Source of the DNA: CAZWCX01 sp964632945
Lineage (GTDB): Bacteria; Planctomycetota; MHYJ01; WSZJ01; CAZWCX01
DNA length: 64,000 nt
Assembly (NCBI GenBank): GCA_964632945.1
Contig: CAZWCX010000015.1
Span: 16,822-80,821 of the forward strand
Direction of reading: 5' to 3'
A program made the position numbers and the translations under genes. Below are positions 16,307 to 25,104 of this stretch, in pieces. The notes under the pieces are model-generated. The model was not told the origin of the DNA. It made no database searches and saw nothing but the letters and a program-made list of their open reading frames with translations. Position 1 is the stretch's first letter, and every line of letters starts with the position of its first letter.

Positions 16307-16317
16307 AAGGGTGTCGT

Positions 16318-16602
16318 ATGCCGATCCACGTCGAATGTGATTGCGGCAAGAGCCTGAACGTGCCCGACAAGCTCGCGGGCAAGAAAGGCAAGTGTCCGGC
16401 TTGCGGCGCGGTGCTCAACATCCCGGCCAAGGGAGGGGACGAGGAACTCGAAATGGAGATGAGCGCGCCCCCGCCCAAGGCAGCCGCCGGTTCGGGAAAG
16501 AAGTGTCCGAACTGCAAGAAGGGCTGGCCGGCCGACGCCGTGATCTGCGTGGCGTGCGGTACGAACATGATCACGGGCGAGAAGCTCTCGACGGAGACGT
16601 AG
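16318..16602 (+). CDS. Small protein with two zinc-ribbon motifs
   Basis: The 94-residue protein carries two cysteine pairs in each half: CDCGKSLNVP...CPACGAVLNIP near the N terminus and CPNCKKGWP...CVACGTNM near the C terminus. An acidic then alanine/proline-rich linker (DEELEMEMSAPPP) joins them. Such double zinc ribbons are common in planctomycete genomes, usually as the N-terminal part of larger proteins. Here it stands alone between hemA (11 bases upstream) and hemC (17 bases downstream). It may bind metal or nucleic acid. A role in heme synthesis is not supported by more than its position. Confidence 0.75.
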   Translation: MPIHVECDCGKSLNVPDKLAGKKGKCPACGAVLNIPAKGGDEELEMEMSAPPPKAAAGSGKKCPNCKKGWPADAVICVACGTNMITGEKLSTET

Positions 16603-16619
16603 CCGCATCCGCGGCACCC

Positions 16620-17546
16620 ATGGCCGACCTCCTTCGCATCGGTACGCGCGCCAGCCGGCTGGCGATGGCGCAGGCGGGCGCGGTCCGGGCGGCGCTCGAG
16701 CGCGCGCATCCGGGGCTTGCCGTCGAGCTGTGCCCCATCCAGACCACCGGCGACCGCCGGCTGGACAAGCCCCTGCCGGAGATCGGCGGCAAGGGCGTAT
16801 TCACGCTGGAGATCGAGGAAGCGCTGCGCGCGGGGCGCGTCGAGATCGCCGTCCACAGCCTCAAGGATCTTCCCGTCCGGCTTCCCCCGGGTCTGGCGCT
16901 GGGCGCGATTCCGCGTCGAGAGTCCCCCATGGACGTGCTGGTCCATCGGAAAGGGACCTCCCTGCGGCTGCTGCCCCCGGGATCGGTGCTGGGGACGAGC
17001 AGCCCCCGGCGCGCGCTCTCGATCCGCGTCTCGTATCCGCACCTGCGCTTCGTCGACCTGCGCGGCAACGTCGAGACGCGGCTGCGGAAGCTCGACGCGG
17101 GCGAAGTCGACGGCCTGGTGATGGCCCACGCGGGGCTGCTGCGGCTGGGACTCGCCGGGGCGCGGGAAGTCGAGCCCATCCCGCTGCTCACGCTTGTCCC
17201 GGCGCCGGGGCAGGGGGCGCTGGCGCTCGAGGTGCGTGCCGACGACGCGGCGACCCTCGCGCGACTGCGTCCGCTGCACGACGCCGACACGGCGCTGGAG
17301 ACCACGGTCGAGCGCGAGCTGCTCGAGGCGCTGGGCGGCGGATGCAGCATGGCGCTGGGAGCGCTGGCGCGGATCGCGGGCGGGCGGCTGCGACTGGTGG
17401 CCGCGCTTGCGGCCGCGGACGGACGGCGGCTCTGGCGCGTGACGCGCGAGGTTCCCGTGTCGCGCGCCCTCGACCTTCCGGCCGACGCCGCCGACGAATT
17501 CCGCCGGCTGGGCGCTGCCGAGGCGACGGTGCCGGGGCGCGCCTAG
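16620..17546 (+). CDS. hemC: Hydroxymethylbilane synthase (porphobilinogen deaminase)
   Basis: The 308-residue enzyme polymerizes four porphobilinogen molecules into hydroxymethylbilane. Motifs in order: LRIGTRASRLAMAQA at the start, KGVFTLEIEEAL, VHSLKDLPVRLP, and SSPRRALSI. The dipyrromethane-cofactor cysteine is C242 in LGGGCSMALGA. That loop is usually GGCxVPxG; here the cysteine is kept but the following residues differ. Length is normal. ATG 16620 is the first codon giving the full family N terminus. The gene ends the heme cluster and is followed within 11 bases by a hairpin element. Confidence 0.95.
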   Translation: MADLLRIGTRASRLAMAQAGAVRAALERAHPGLAVELCPIQTTGDRRLDKPLPEIGGKGVFTLEIEEALRAGRVEIAVHSLKDLPVRLPPGLALGAIPRRESPMDVLVHRKGTSLRLLPPGSVLGTSSPRRALSIRVSYPHLRFVDLRGNVETRLRKLDAGEVDGLVMAHAGLLRLGLAGAREVEPIPLLTLVPAPGQGALALEVRADDAATLARLRPLHDADTALETTVERELLEALGGGCSMALGALARIAGGRLRLVAALAAADGRRLWRVTREVPVSRALDLPADAADEFRRLGAAEATVPGRA

Positions 17547-17556
17547 CCCGATTGAG

Positions 17557-17590
17557 TCACGAACAGATTCGCTGTTCGCGAACCATCCGG
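17557..17590 (+). repeat. 34-base intergenic hairpin element, copy 1
   Basis: It starts 11 bases after the hemC stop. A 6-bp stem GAACAG (17561-17566) pairs with CTGTTC (17572-17577) around ATTCG, then comes GCGAACCATCCGG. A second copy at 58317 differs at four positions, two of which form a compensated base pair. It may act as a terminator or as a mobile REP-like element. The rest of 17547-17802 holds nothing recognisable. Confidence 0.6.
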
Positions 17591-17802
17591 CGCCGGCCGG
17601 CCATGAAGGCCGTCCGGAGCAGGACTGCCTCGCCCGGCGTGGGACCCCGTGTGTCGCACGCCGGGCGCTGGTCGCGCCGGGCTTCGTTGCTCGTCGGCGG
17701 CGATGCGCCGGGGCATCGCCTCCTCCTCGTGCCTCGCCGGGCGCGAAAATCACCGCGGCCGAACCCACAATCTCCGGATGGAAGACCCACGCAAAGGGAT
17801 CC

Positions 17803-19875
17803 GTGCCCATGCCCCGCGACCCTGCCGCGCGCGTCCCCTGCCCTGCTCGCGCCTCCCTCCTTCTCCTGCTGATCGTCCTCGCCGGGACCTGGAGCCCCGG
17901 AGTCCTCGCCCAGGAGCGCAAGGAACAGGCCGCCAACGAGCTGTTGCGCCGCCTCGTGATCGGCGCGCGGCGGTGCGACATCGAGCACTACGACCTGCAA
18001 GTGGACGTTCCCCTCCCCGGCGCCGAATCCTCCGCGGAGGAAGAACCGGCGGCCGACATCCGCGCCCACATCCGCGTGGCCGGCGTCCTCAAGGAGCCGG
18101 TCACGGCGGTCCAGTTCCTCATCCTCAACGTCGCCCGGATCCGCGCGACCGGCGTCGGCGGCGTCGAGTGCCCGTTTACCCTCCGCTCCGTGCTGCCCGA
18201 ATTCCCGGTGACCCTGATCGAAATCGCGCTGCCGACCCCGCTGGCGCGCGGAGAAAAGACCACCATCACGATCGACTACCTCCTGCCGTCCCGTCACCGC
18301 GGCCCGGACGGGCGCGCCGTCCGACGCTCCACCGACCCCTGGTTCGGGCCGGACGAGGTACATACCAATCTGGCCTCCGTCTGGTACCCGGGAAATCTGT
18401 ACGAAACGCACACGATGGAGATGACCGTCACCGTTCCCCCCGGGCTGCGGGTCGTCGCATCGGGGGTCCCGGTCTCGGAAACGGCGGAACCGGACGGCCG
18501 GGCCACCTTCCGTTTCCGCGAGGACGAGGGGATGAACGTCATGACGGTCGTCGCGGCGCCGTTCCGCGTGCACACCATCCGGCGGGACGGAAGGGACTTG
18601 GTGCTTTACAGCCTGCCCTTGCCGCACGAGCTCGACCCGGAGCGGATCCTGGACGATCTGGCCTTCTGCCTCGACTACTTCGAGAAGAAATTCGGACCCT
18701 GCGGCCTGAGCCGGTTCGCGGTGGTCGTCGCGCCGCCTTCGTATTCGGCCGCCAGCTACAACGCCCGACACTATGCGCTCGTGCAGGACTTTCTCTTCTC
18801 CTTCCACGGTCTGCCCCCGGACGCGGGCGGGGCGGTCTGGTTCAGCGTTCTGGCCCACGAAGCCGCGCATGTCTGGTGGGGCCATCGCGCCCGCAGCGAC
18901 CTCCTCGGCAACGGGGGGAACTGGCTGCGGGAGGGTCTGGCCGAATACAGCTCCTGGCAGGCGCTGACCGCCCGGTACGGCGAACGCCTTCCGCCCCACT
19001 ACAGCCACCGGAAGATGCTTCGCGACTACCAGGACTCCATCCGGCTTCTCGGCGACAAGGAGCCCAGCCTGCTCGACATCACCTACGCGATGCCGATCGA
19101 CACCAGCTACGAGAAGGGGGCCTGGCTGTACGCGATGCTGGAGCGCTTGATGGGGGCGGATCCCTTCGCCCGGACGCTGGCGCGCTACCTGGAGGCCGCC
19201 TCGGCCCGGATGGCGAACTGGAAGCAGTTCCAGAAAATCGCCGCGGAGGAATCGCCCGTGGACCTGGAGCCGTTCTTCACCCACTGGCTGGTCCGGACCG
19301 GTCGCCTCGATCTGGCCGCCGATGCGCGGGAAGACGCGGAAGGACGCTGGAGCGTCCTCGTGACGCAGTCGGGCGACTTTCCGTCCGGTTCCTCGCCCGC
19401 CTTCCGCGTGCTGGCGGAGGGCGCGGACGGGTCGCCTCGGGAGTGGACCGTCCGGCTGCCGGGGGAGGGGAAGACCCTGGAGCTGCCGGTGGAGTTTCGG
19501 CCCCGGTGCGTCCGCGTCGATCCCGACTGCTTCCTGCTCGACTGCGCGCGCCGGAACAACCGGTGGCCGGCCACCTGGGACCCCGGGATCCGGGCGGGGT
19601 TCATGCCCGCCGAACGCGTGGCCCGCGCCCTCGGCGTGCCGGGGGACCGCGGCGCCTTGTTCGTCCAACGCACGATTCCCGGTTCGCCGGCGGACCGCGC
19701 CGGCCTCGAGGGGACCTGCATCACCTCGGTGGCGGGACGACCGGTGCGCGATCCCCATGCGATCGAGTGGGCTACATGGGACCTGGGCCGCGGCATGCCG
19801 CTCGAACTCGTCGTCCGCACCCCCATGGGGTCGAGCCGGGTACTCCTGCGCGACGTCGAGCCGGTCGACCAATAG
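17803..19875 (+). CDS. Secreted M1-like zinc metallopeptidase with C-terminal PDZ domain
   Basis: The 690-residue product has a signal peptide (ASLLLLLIVLAGTWSPG, cleaved near VLAQ). An N-terminal beta domain of the aminopeptidase N type spans about residues 55-250. The gluzincin site is HEAAHVWWG (H352, E353, H356) followed 19 residues after the last histidine by the glutamate in EGLAEY. Helices follow to about 500. A PDZ domain occupies the last 90 residues (GVPGDRGALFVQRTIPGSPADRAGLEGTCITSVAG). It should be a periplasmic or surface peptidase; the substrate is unknown. The GAMEN exopeptidase motif is not evident, so an endopeptidase like the M61 family is also possible. The start may be GTG 17803 or ATG 17809; AAGGG sits better for the former. 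Confidence 0.8.
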   Translation: MPMPRDPAARVPCPARASLLLLLIVLAGTWSPGVLAQERKEQAANELLRRLVIGARRCDIEHYDLQVDVPLPGAESSAEEEPAADIRAHIRVAGVLKEPVTAVQFLILNVARIRATGVGGVECPFTLRSVLPEFPVTLIEIALPTPLARGEKTTITIDYLLPSRHRGPDGRAVRRSTDPWFGPDEVHTNLASVWYPGNLYETHTMEMTVTVPPGLRVVASGVPVSETAEPDGRATFRFREDEGMNVMTVVAAPFRVHTIRRDGRDLVLYSLPLPHELDPERILDDLAFCLDYFEKKFGPCGLSRFAVVVAPPSYSAASYNARHYALVQDFLFSFHGLPPDAGGAVWFSVLAHEAAHVWWGHRARSDLLGNGGNWLREGLAEYSSWQALTARYGERLPPHYSHRKMLRDYQDSIRLLGDKEPSLLDITYAMPIDTSYEKGAWLYAMLERLMGADPFARTLARYLEAASARMANWKQFQKIAAEESPVDLEPFFTHWLVRTGRLDLAADAREDAEGRWSVLVTQSGDFPSGSSPAFRVLAEGADGSPREWTVRLPGEGKTLELPVEFRPRCVRVDPDCFLLDCARRNNRWPATWDPGIRAGFMPAERVARALGVPGDRGALFVQRTIPGSPADRAGLEGTCITSVAGRPVRDPHAIEWATWDLGRGMPLELVVRTPMGSSRVLLRDVEPVDQ

Positions 19876-19887
19876 GCGCCGCGGCGG

Positions 19888-20442
19888 TCAGCCGTTCCTG
19901 CGGCCGCCGATGATCTTCCGGGTCCGGCGGGTGGCCTGGTCGAGTCGCTTCCCCGCGGTCTCCAGGTCGAGCAGCAGGGTGACCGACATCAGGTCGAACC
20001 CGTGGCTGCCGAAGAAGGCGGTCGCCCCGGGGTTGTTGCCGGGGGTGACCGCCTCGATCGCGCGGATCTTGCGCGAGCGGAACCAGGAGACCGCCTCCCG
20101 GAGGAGCGCGCTGCCGACGTGATGCCGGCGCATGCCCGGTTCCACGAAGAGATTCTCGATCAGCCCGATCTCCTCGGGGTTGAAGAGCGGGCTGCGCTCA
20201 TAGACGCTGGCATTGAGGAACCCTGCCCGGTTGCGGCTTTCCATCGCCACGAAGACGCGGGCGTCGGGCCGCTCGAGTTGGGTCAGCAGGCGGGCGCGCG
20301 CGATTTCCGGCGCATGCCGCGAGGGCCGGAAGTGGACATGGCCGGCGACCAGGTCGCCGACGATGAGCCGCCAACGCTCGACGATGTAGTCCATGTCGCG
20401 CTGCGTGGCCTTGCGAACGACGATCGGGTGCGCACGGGGCAT
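19888..20442 (-). CDS. GNAT-family N-acetyltransferase
   Basis: The 184-residue protein has the GNAT fold. The N-terminal strand VVRKATQRDMDYIVERW is followed by a beta core with RVFVAMESRNRAGFLNASVY. The acetyl-CoA loop region is VEPGMRRHHVGSALLREAVSWFR, corresponding to motif A (R/Q-x-x-G-x-G/A) with histidine and valine variants. The C-terminal NPGATAFFGSHGFDLM is the usual motif B. GGAGGG lies eight bases before ATG 20442. The acetyl acceptor cannot be inferred. The 3' end is 12 bases from that of the peptidase gene on the plus strand. Confidence 0.8.
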   Translation of the reverse strand: MPRAHPIVVRKATQRDMDYIVERWRLIVGDLVAGHVHFRPSRHAPEIARARLLTQLERPDARVFVAMESRNRAGFLNASVYERSPLFNPEEIGLIENLFVEPGMRRHHVGSALLREAVSWFRSRKIRAIEAVTPGNNPGATAFFGSHGFDLMSVTLLLDLETAGKRLDQATRRTRKIIGGRRNG

Positions 20443-20738
20443 GGCCGGACTCCCTCCTGGATGGACGACGGGCCGGCATTCTAGCCGCGCGCGCAGGGCG
20501 TTTCAAAATCTTTCCGGCCCGGGCGCGGGGGCCTGCCGCGCTCATTCCTGGGTGGGTCCGGACGCCCCGCCGCGCCGGGCGTGACGGTCCGGCGTCGGCG
20601 AACTCGCCGGGCTCGCGCTCCCCCACGCGCCCCGCAGCGCGGGGCGATCGCCCAACCGCTCCCGCAGGCGCGGCACGAAACACCCGCTGGCCCGGATGAT
20701 CCGTGAAACCGCGTCCGCGGCTTCGTGAAGATTCCGGG
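20443..20738. other. Gene-free stretch with a possible coding relic
   Basis: No confident gene. On the minus strand, one frame from about 20735 down to a TGA at 20542-20544 reads like protein (ALARNLHEAADAVSRIIR, PRLRERLGDRPALRG). It has high GC3 but no plausible start codon. It overlaps the end of the prenyltransferase-repeat gene in another frame. It may be a relic or chance. Confidence 0.3.
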
Positions 20739-21971
20739 CTAGCGCGACGTGCGACGCACCGGGACGATCGGCTGCGTCGCCCGCCTCAGAAACAGGATGG
20801 CGAAGCAGGTGTCGTCGAACCCGGGCCCGCGATCGCCGCGCCACGCACCGTCGTCTTCCTGCGCCGCGAGCAGCCAGAGGGCCCCTTCCGCGTACCAGGG
20901 GCGCACCCCAAACTGCTCGACGCCGGCGAGAATTCCCGCCCGCTCGAGGGAGTAGAGGTAGTAGTAGTGCCATTGGGAGTCTCCGGGCGCGGCTCCGCCC
21001 TTGGCCGACTTTCCCGCGCGCGGATTCGCCTGCACGGTGAAGTGATCCGCGATCCATTCGAGTCCCTTGATCACGCGGCGGTCCCGGCGGGAGTCCTCGC
21101 CGAGGTGGTGCTTGGCGATGATCAATCCGCACACCCCGGAGCAAGTCATGCTTCCGTAGCTTTCGTCCGGGGGACGGCGCTCTCCCGCGCCCCCCGCGCC
21201 TTGCGGGGCAGGGGCGGTGCCGACGGGCTTCGACCGAACCTGATATCCCCAGCCGCCGTCGGAGTGCTGTCCCTGTTCGAGGATGCGCTCGGCCTTCTTC
21301 CACGTCTCGGCGGGGATGTCGAAACCGGCGGCGGCGCACGCGCGCAACCCGAGCAGGGCGAATTGGGTGTTGGAAAAGTCCCCGTCCCGCGGTCCGACCG
21401 GATCGGGGCAACGAACCGGGATCAGGGCCCGGGACGCCCGTTCCCCGCCCGCGGCCGGCGGCCGGGCGCCACCGGGCCCGCTTTCCACCACCCGGGGGGT
21501 CTTCAGGTGGGCCGGGAGGCGGATGTTCTCCCCATAGCTCCATTGGCCGTTCTCGCACTGGTTGCAGACGAGAAACTGGGCGAACTGGGCGATCCGGCCG
21601 CGATAGAGCGGGGCGTTGAGCGCCTCCAGGGTCATCGCCGCGACCGCCACCCGATAGGTGCGCTCCTTGAACTCGAGGCGCTCGACGTCGAGCGAGGAGA
21701 CCCAGGCGATCCCTTCCGCAAGCACCGGGTCGTCGATCGGCACACCGGCGTGAAGGAGGGTGTAAACGACCAACTCCGAGGACGGGAAGGCGGGGCCGAA
21801 CCGGGGAACCCGCTGACGAAGAAACTCAGCCCCGCGCTCGATGGCGGCGTCGATGCGTTCCTGATCCACCGGCGGTGCGTCCACCTTGCGGGCTTGGGCG
21901 GAGGCGTCGACCGGCGCCAGAACGGGTACGAACGCCAGAAGCAGGCGGGCCAGGATGGCGGTCCGGGGCAT
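20739..21971 (-). CDS. Secreted protein with prenyltransferase / squalene-oxidase repeats
   Basis: The 410-residue protein starts with a signal peptide (AILARLLLAFVPVLAPVDASA). The rest is an alpha/alpha toroid of the prenyltransferase and squalene-cyclase repeat type: NGQWSYG, DFSNTQFALLGLRAC, HSDGGWGYQ, SYGSMTCSGVCGLIIA and DDGAWRGDRGPGFDDTCFAILFL. The QW-like motifs are recognisable. The DxDD cyclase acid motif is absent, so it is not a triterpene cyclase. Secreted proteins of this sort are numerous in planctomycetes, and their function is unknown. It is divergent from the adenylate cyclase gene, with about 180 bases between starts. Confidence 0.8.
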   Translation of the reverse strand: MPRTAILARLLLAFVPVLAPVDASAQARKVDAPPVDQERIDAAIERGAEFLRQRVPRFGPAFPSSELVVYTLLHAGVPIDDPVLAEGIAWVSSLDVERLEFKERTYRVAVAAMTLEALNAPLYRGRIAQFAQFLVCNQCENGQWSYGENIRLPAHLKTPRVVESGPGGARPPAAGGERASRALIPVRCPDPVGPRDGDFSNTQFALLGLRACAAAGFDIPAETWKKAERILEQGQHSDGGWGYQVRSKPVGTAPAPQGAGGAGERRPPDESYGSMTCSGVCGLIIAKHHLGEDSRRDRRVIKGLEWIADHFTVQANPRAGKSAKGGAAPGDSQWHYYYLYSLERAGILAGVEQFGVRPWYAEGALWLLAAQEDDGAWRGDRGPGFDDTCFAILFLRRATQPIVPVRRTSR

Positions 21972-22091
21972 GGCGGGGTCCTCGAATGCGGCGTCGCGGA
22001 GTGGTTGCGACCTGCCCTGCGGAGAACCCTCCCGGGGGCGCGCTTTGCGCCGATTCCGGATTCCGCCCGGATTTCGCTTCCGCCCGACATC

Positions 22092-22120
22092 TTGACCCTC
22101 CCCGCGCGGAGCCCTATACT
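22092..22120 (+). promoter_or_regulatory. Sigma-70-type promoter for the adenylate cyclase operon
   Basis: TTGACC (22092-22097, 5/6) and TATACT (22115-22120, 5/6) are exactly 17 bases apart. The -10 ends 33 bases before ATG 22154, the best canonical promoter in the window. Confidence 0.7.
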
Positions 22121-22153
22121 CAGGGCTTCCAGGGGGGGATGCGGGAGGAATTC

Positions 22154-24415
22154 ATGCCCAGCGGCGATGCGCCCGGGCCCGGCGGGACGGGTGCCCTGCG
22201 CGCCTGGCTCCGCGCCGACCCCAGACACCGCAAGTGCGCGCTCGGCGTCCTCATCGGGCTCGGCGTCTATCTTCTCATTCTGCCCCTCTGGTTCGCCGGC
22301 GGTCTCGACTGGCTGGAGCACTACGCCCTCGACGCCCGGACCACGATGTGGCTCGAACCCGGCACGTCGGACCCGAACCTGGTCTTGATCCAGGTGGACG
22401 ACGAGAGCCTCGACCACATTCGCGCCACCGGCCAGGCGTGGCCTCCGCGCAGGGCGCTCTGGGGCTCCGTGGTCTCCTACTGCCGACGCGGCGGGGCCAA
22501 GGCGATGGTCCTGGACGTCACCTTCGCGGAACCTTCCGCCTACACGATCTTCGAACGGGACGTGGTTGCCGAAGAGGAAACCGATGACGCGATCTTCGCC
22601 GCGAATCTGCGGAGCGCCGGACAGGCCTATCTGGGCGTGACCCTGGCGACGCCAGGCCGGGAGAACGCGCACGGCATGCTGAAGGAGCCGCCCGCCCTGC
22701 CCCTCGAAATCCAATGCGCGCCGGAGGCCGCCGATCCGCCCGCGTACGTGGGGATCACCCCGCCCGTGGAGCCGATTCGCTCCGCCGTCGCCGGGTTGGG
22801 CAACGTCATCATCGCCTCCGATGCCGACGGGGTGGTCCGGGGGTATCATCCGATCGTCCGGATCAACGGCAAGCCGTTCCCCTCCCTCGGCACGCTCGTG
22901 GCCGCGCACGTCATGGGGGCGAAAACCCTGAGCATCGGACACCGGTCCCTGCGGCTCGGGGAGCGGGAGATCCGTCTCGACCATCGGGGCCGCATCAACC
23001 TGCGATTCCACGGACCGTGGGAGGGGGCGGCCAACCAGCTCAGGCGCCCCTACCCGTACACCAACCTCAAGACCATCCTCGAGTCGATCCTCGTGGAGGC
23101 GCGAAACCAGGATCTGCCCATGGAGGAGCGGCAGCCGGTCCCGTTCCCCGCGGAGATGTTTCGGGACCGGGTCGTCTTCCTGGGCTACACCGCCGCCGAC
23201 CTGGGCGACATTCACACCCTGCCCACGGGGCCGCTCAAGCCGGGCGTGCTCGTGCACATGACGGCGGTCGACAACCTCCTTCATGGCGACCCGCTGCGGC
23301 ACAACAAGTTGGGTTGGGCGATCTTCGGCGTCCTGCTCGCGTGCCTGGTCACCGCCCTGTCCGTCTCGTACCCGTCCTCCTGGCGCGGGCCGACCCTCGG
23401 TTTCATCGTCCTCGCGCTCCTGGTCGCGGCGGCGACGGGGCTCTACGGCATGAGCCTGCTCTGGATCGACTTCGCCCCCATGTTCTTCGGCATCCTGGGA
23501 ACGATGTCGTTCTGCCTCGCCGCGCACTACATTCTCGAGTACCGCCAACGCCGCCAGATCCGCGGCATGCTCTCGGTCTACCTGGCGCCCCAGGCGGTCG
23601 CGTATTTCGAGCGCCACCCGGAAAAGCTCGTCCTCGGCGGCGAAACCCGCGAGGCGACCATGTTCTTCTCCGACCTGGCGGGGTTCACCTCGATCTCCGA
23701 GGGACTCGGGCCGGCGAAACTCGTGGAGATCATGAACGACTACCTCGGGCGCGTGACCAACGTGATCCTGGAGCACGAGGGCACCGTCGACAAGTACATC
23801 GGCGACGCCGTGGTGGCCTTCTGGAACGCGCCGATCGACCAGCCGGACCATGCCCTCCGGGCCTGCCATGCCGCCATCGACAGCCAGGCGGCCATGCTCG
23901 AATTGCGCCGCCAATATCCGATGCTCAACATGAGGGTCGGCCTCAACTCCGGCGTCGTGACCGTCGGGAACATGGGGTGCGCGTCGAAGTTCAATTATAC
24001 GGTGATGGGCGACGCGGTGAACCTGGCGTCCCGGCTCGAGGGTGCCAACAAGAACTACGACACCCTGACCATGATCGGGGAAGATACCTACCGGCACGTG
24101 GTCGGCAAGGTGGTCGCCCGGGAGCTCGATCTCCTCCGGGTGAAGGGGAAAGACAAGCCGGTGCGCGTGTACGAATTGGTGGGTCGCCCCGGAGAGGTGT
24201 CGGACACGCGGCGCCAGGTCCTCCTGCGGTATGAAAACGGACTGACCGCCTACCGGGAGCGCCGCTGGGCGGAAGCGATCCAGCAGTTCCAGTCCGCCGT
24301 CGATCTGGATCCCGAGGACGGGCCCGCACGGCTCTATCTCGAACGATGCAATGGCTATCTGACCGACCCGCCCGAGCCCGACTGGGACGGGGTGACGACG
24401 TTGACCACGAAATGA
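22154..24415 (+). CDS. CHASE2-domain class III adenylate cyclase with C-terminal TPR
   Basis: The 753-residue sensor has one N-terminal membrane helix (near residues 25-45) and an extracytoplasmic CHASE2 domain to about residue 385 (LDARTTMWL, LVLIQVDDESL). Three membrane helices follow to about 460, then a class III cyclase domain at about 500-645. Catalytic features are the metal aspartate in MFFSDLAGFTSISE, KYIGDAVVAFWN (second metal aspartate and the substrate-specifying lysine region), and NYTVMGDAVNLASRLEG. The tail contains a TPR unit (GLTAYRERRWAEAIQQF). It should make cAMP in response to a periplasmic signal. ATG 22154 was preferred over 22139 because GGAGGA precedes it. Two cotranscribed genes follow. 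Confidence 0.92.
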   Translation: MPSGDAPGPGGTGALRAWLRADPRHRKCALGVLIGLGVYLLILPLWFAGGLDWLEHYALDARTTMWLEPGTSDPNLVLIQVDDESLDHIRATGQAWPPRRALWGSVVSYCRRGGAKAMVLDVTFAEPSAYTIFERDVVAEEETDDAIFAANLRSAGQAYLGVTLATPGRENAHGMLKEPPALPLEIQCAPEAADPPAYVGITPPVEPIRSAVAGLGNVIIASDADGVVRGYHPIVRINGKPFPSLGTLVAAHVMGAKTLSIGHRSLRLGEREIRLDHRGRINLRFHGPWEGAANQLRRPYPYTNLKTILESILVEARNQDLPMEERQPVPFPAEMFRDRVVFLGYTAADLGDIHTLPTGPLKPGVLVHMTAVDNLLHGDPLRHNKLGWAIFGVLLACLVTALSVSYPSSWRGPTLGFIVLALLVAAATGLYGMSLLWIDFAPMFFGILGTMSFCLAAHYILEYRQRRQIRGMLSVYLAPQAVAYFERHPEKLVLGGETREATMFFSDLAGFTSISEGLGPAKLVEIMNDYLGRVTNVILEHEGTVDKYIGDAVVAFWNAPIDQPDHALRACHAAIDSQAAMLELRRQYPMLNMRVGLNSGVVTVGNMGCASKFNYTVMGDAVNLASRLEGANKNYDTLTMIGEDTYRHVVGKVVARELDLLRVKGKDKPVRVYELVGRPGEVSDTRRQVLLRYENGLTAYRERRWAEAIQQFQSAVDLDPEDGPARLYLERCNGYLTDPPEPDWDGVTTLTTK

Positions 24416-24429
24416 TGGAGGAACGGGTC

Positions 24430-25089
24430 ATGAGCAAACCGACCATCGCGGTCGCCCTGTCGCTGATCCTCGCCGCCGCGGGGGCCTGGGCGGATGTCGC
24501 GCCCGTCCGGACCCGCACGGGTAACGTCTACGATGCGGCCGTGGAAGGGAGCAAGGTGGTGGCCACCCTGGCCCAGGGGACGATCGTGGAGATCCTCACC
24601 GAGCAGCCGGGTTGGATCAAGGTCCGAATGTCGGACGGCCGCACCGGATTCGTGCGCTCGAGCACCCTGGATGCCTCGAAGCGCGCGGCTGGATCGCTCG
24701 GCGGCGCCGGCACCGGGACGACCGGTACCGGCGAGACGACAAAAACCCCGGGCGGGACCGGAACGACGGCGGGAACGGGGACCCGACCCCCGGCCGGGAC
24801 CGGCGCCTCGAGCGCGGGCGCCCCGAAGAGCGTCCAGTCCACGGGGGTCTCCGGCAAGGAGGACATGTGGAGCAAGCTGGGCGGCGGCGGATCGCAGGAT
24901 CAGGCGGCGGCCGCCGGCAAGGGATTCAACGAAGAGGTGGAGCGCTCCTATCGGAAGAACAATCCGAACCTGGAGGCCTATTACCGACTGATCGATGAGG
25001 AGATCCTGAATCTCGATTTCAACCGTCCCGGCGCACTGGAACAGTTCCGCCGTCAAGGCTATCTGGGCGAGTACGCCACCAACCCGTAG
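24430..25089 (+). CDS. Secreted SH3-domain protein with Gly/Thr-rich linker
   Basis: The 219-residue protein has a signal peptide (MSKPTIAVALSLILAAAGAWA) and a bacterial SH3b domain at about residues 25-80 (GSKVVATLAQGTIVEILTEQPGWIKVRM, GRTGFVRSSTL). A low-complexity glycine/threonine linker runs from about 88 to 125, then a conserved-looking C-terminal helix region (FNEEVERSYRKNNPNLEAYYRLIDEEI). SH3b domains usually bind cell-wall peptide or another protein. The start is preceded by GGAGG, which overlaps the end of the cyclase gene. The M48 lipoprotein gene begins 15 bases after its stop. The three genes look like one operon, possibly for envelope sensing and turnover. Confidence 0.75.
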   Translation: MSKPTIAVALSLILAAAGAWADVAPVRTRTGNVYDAAVEGSKVVATLAQGTIVEILTEQPGWIKVRMSDGRTGFVRSSTLDASKRAAGSLGGAGTGTTGTGETTKTPGGTGTTAGTGTRPPAGTGASSAGAPKSVQSTGVSGKEDMWSKLGGGGSQDQAAAAGKGFNEEVERSYRKNNPNLEAYYRLIDEEILNLDFNRPGALEQFRRQGYLGEYATNP

Positions 25090-25104
25090 GCCAGGAGGTC
25101 GACC

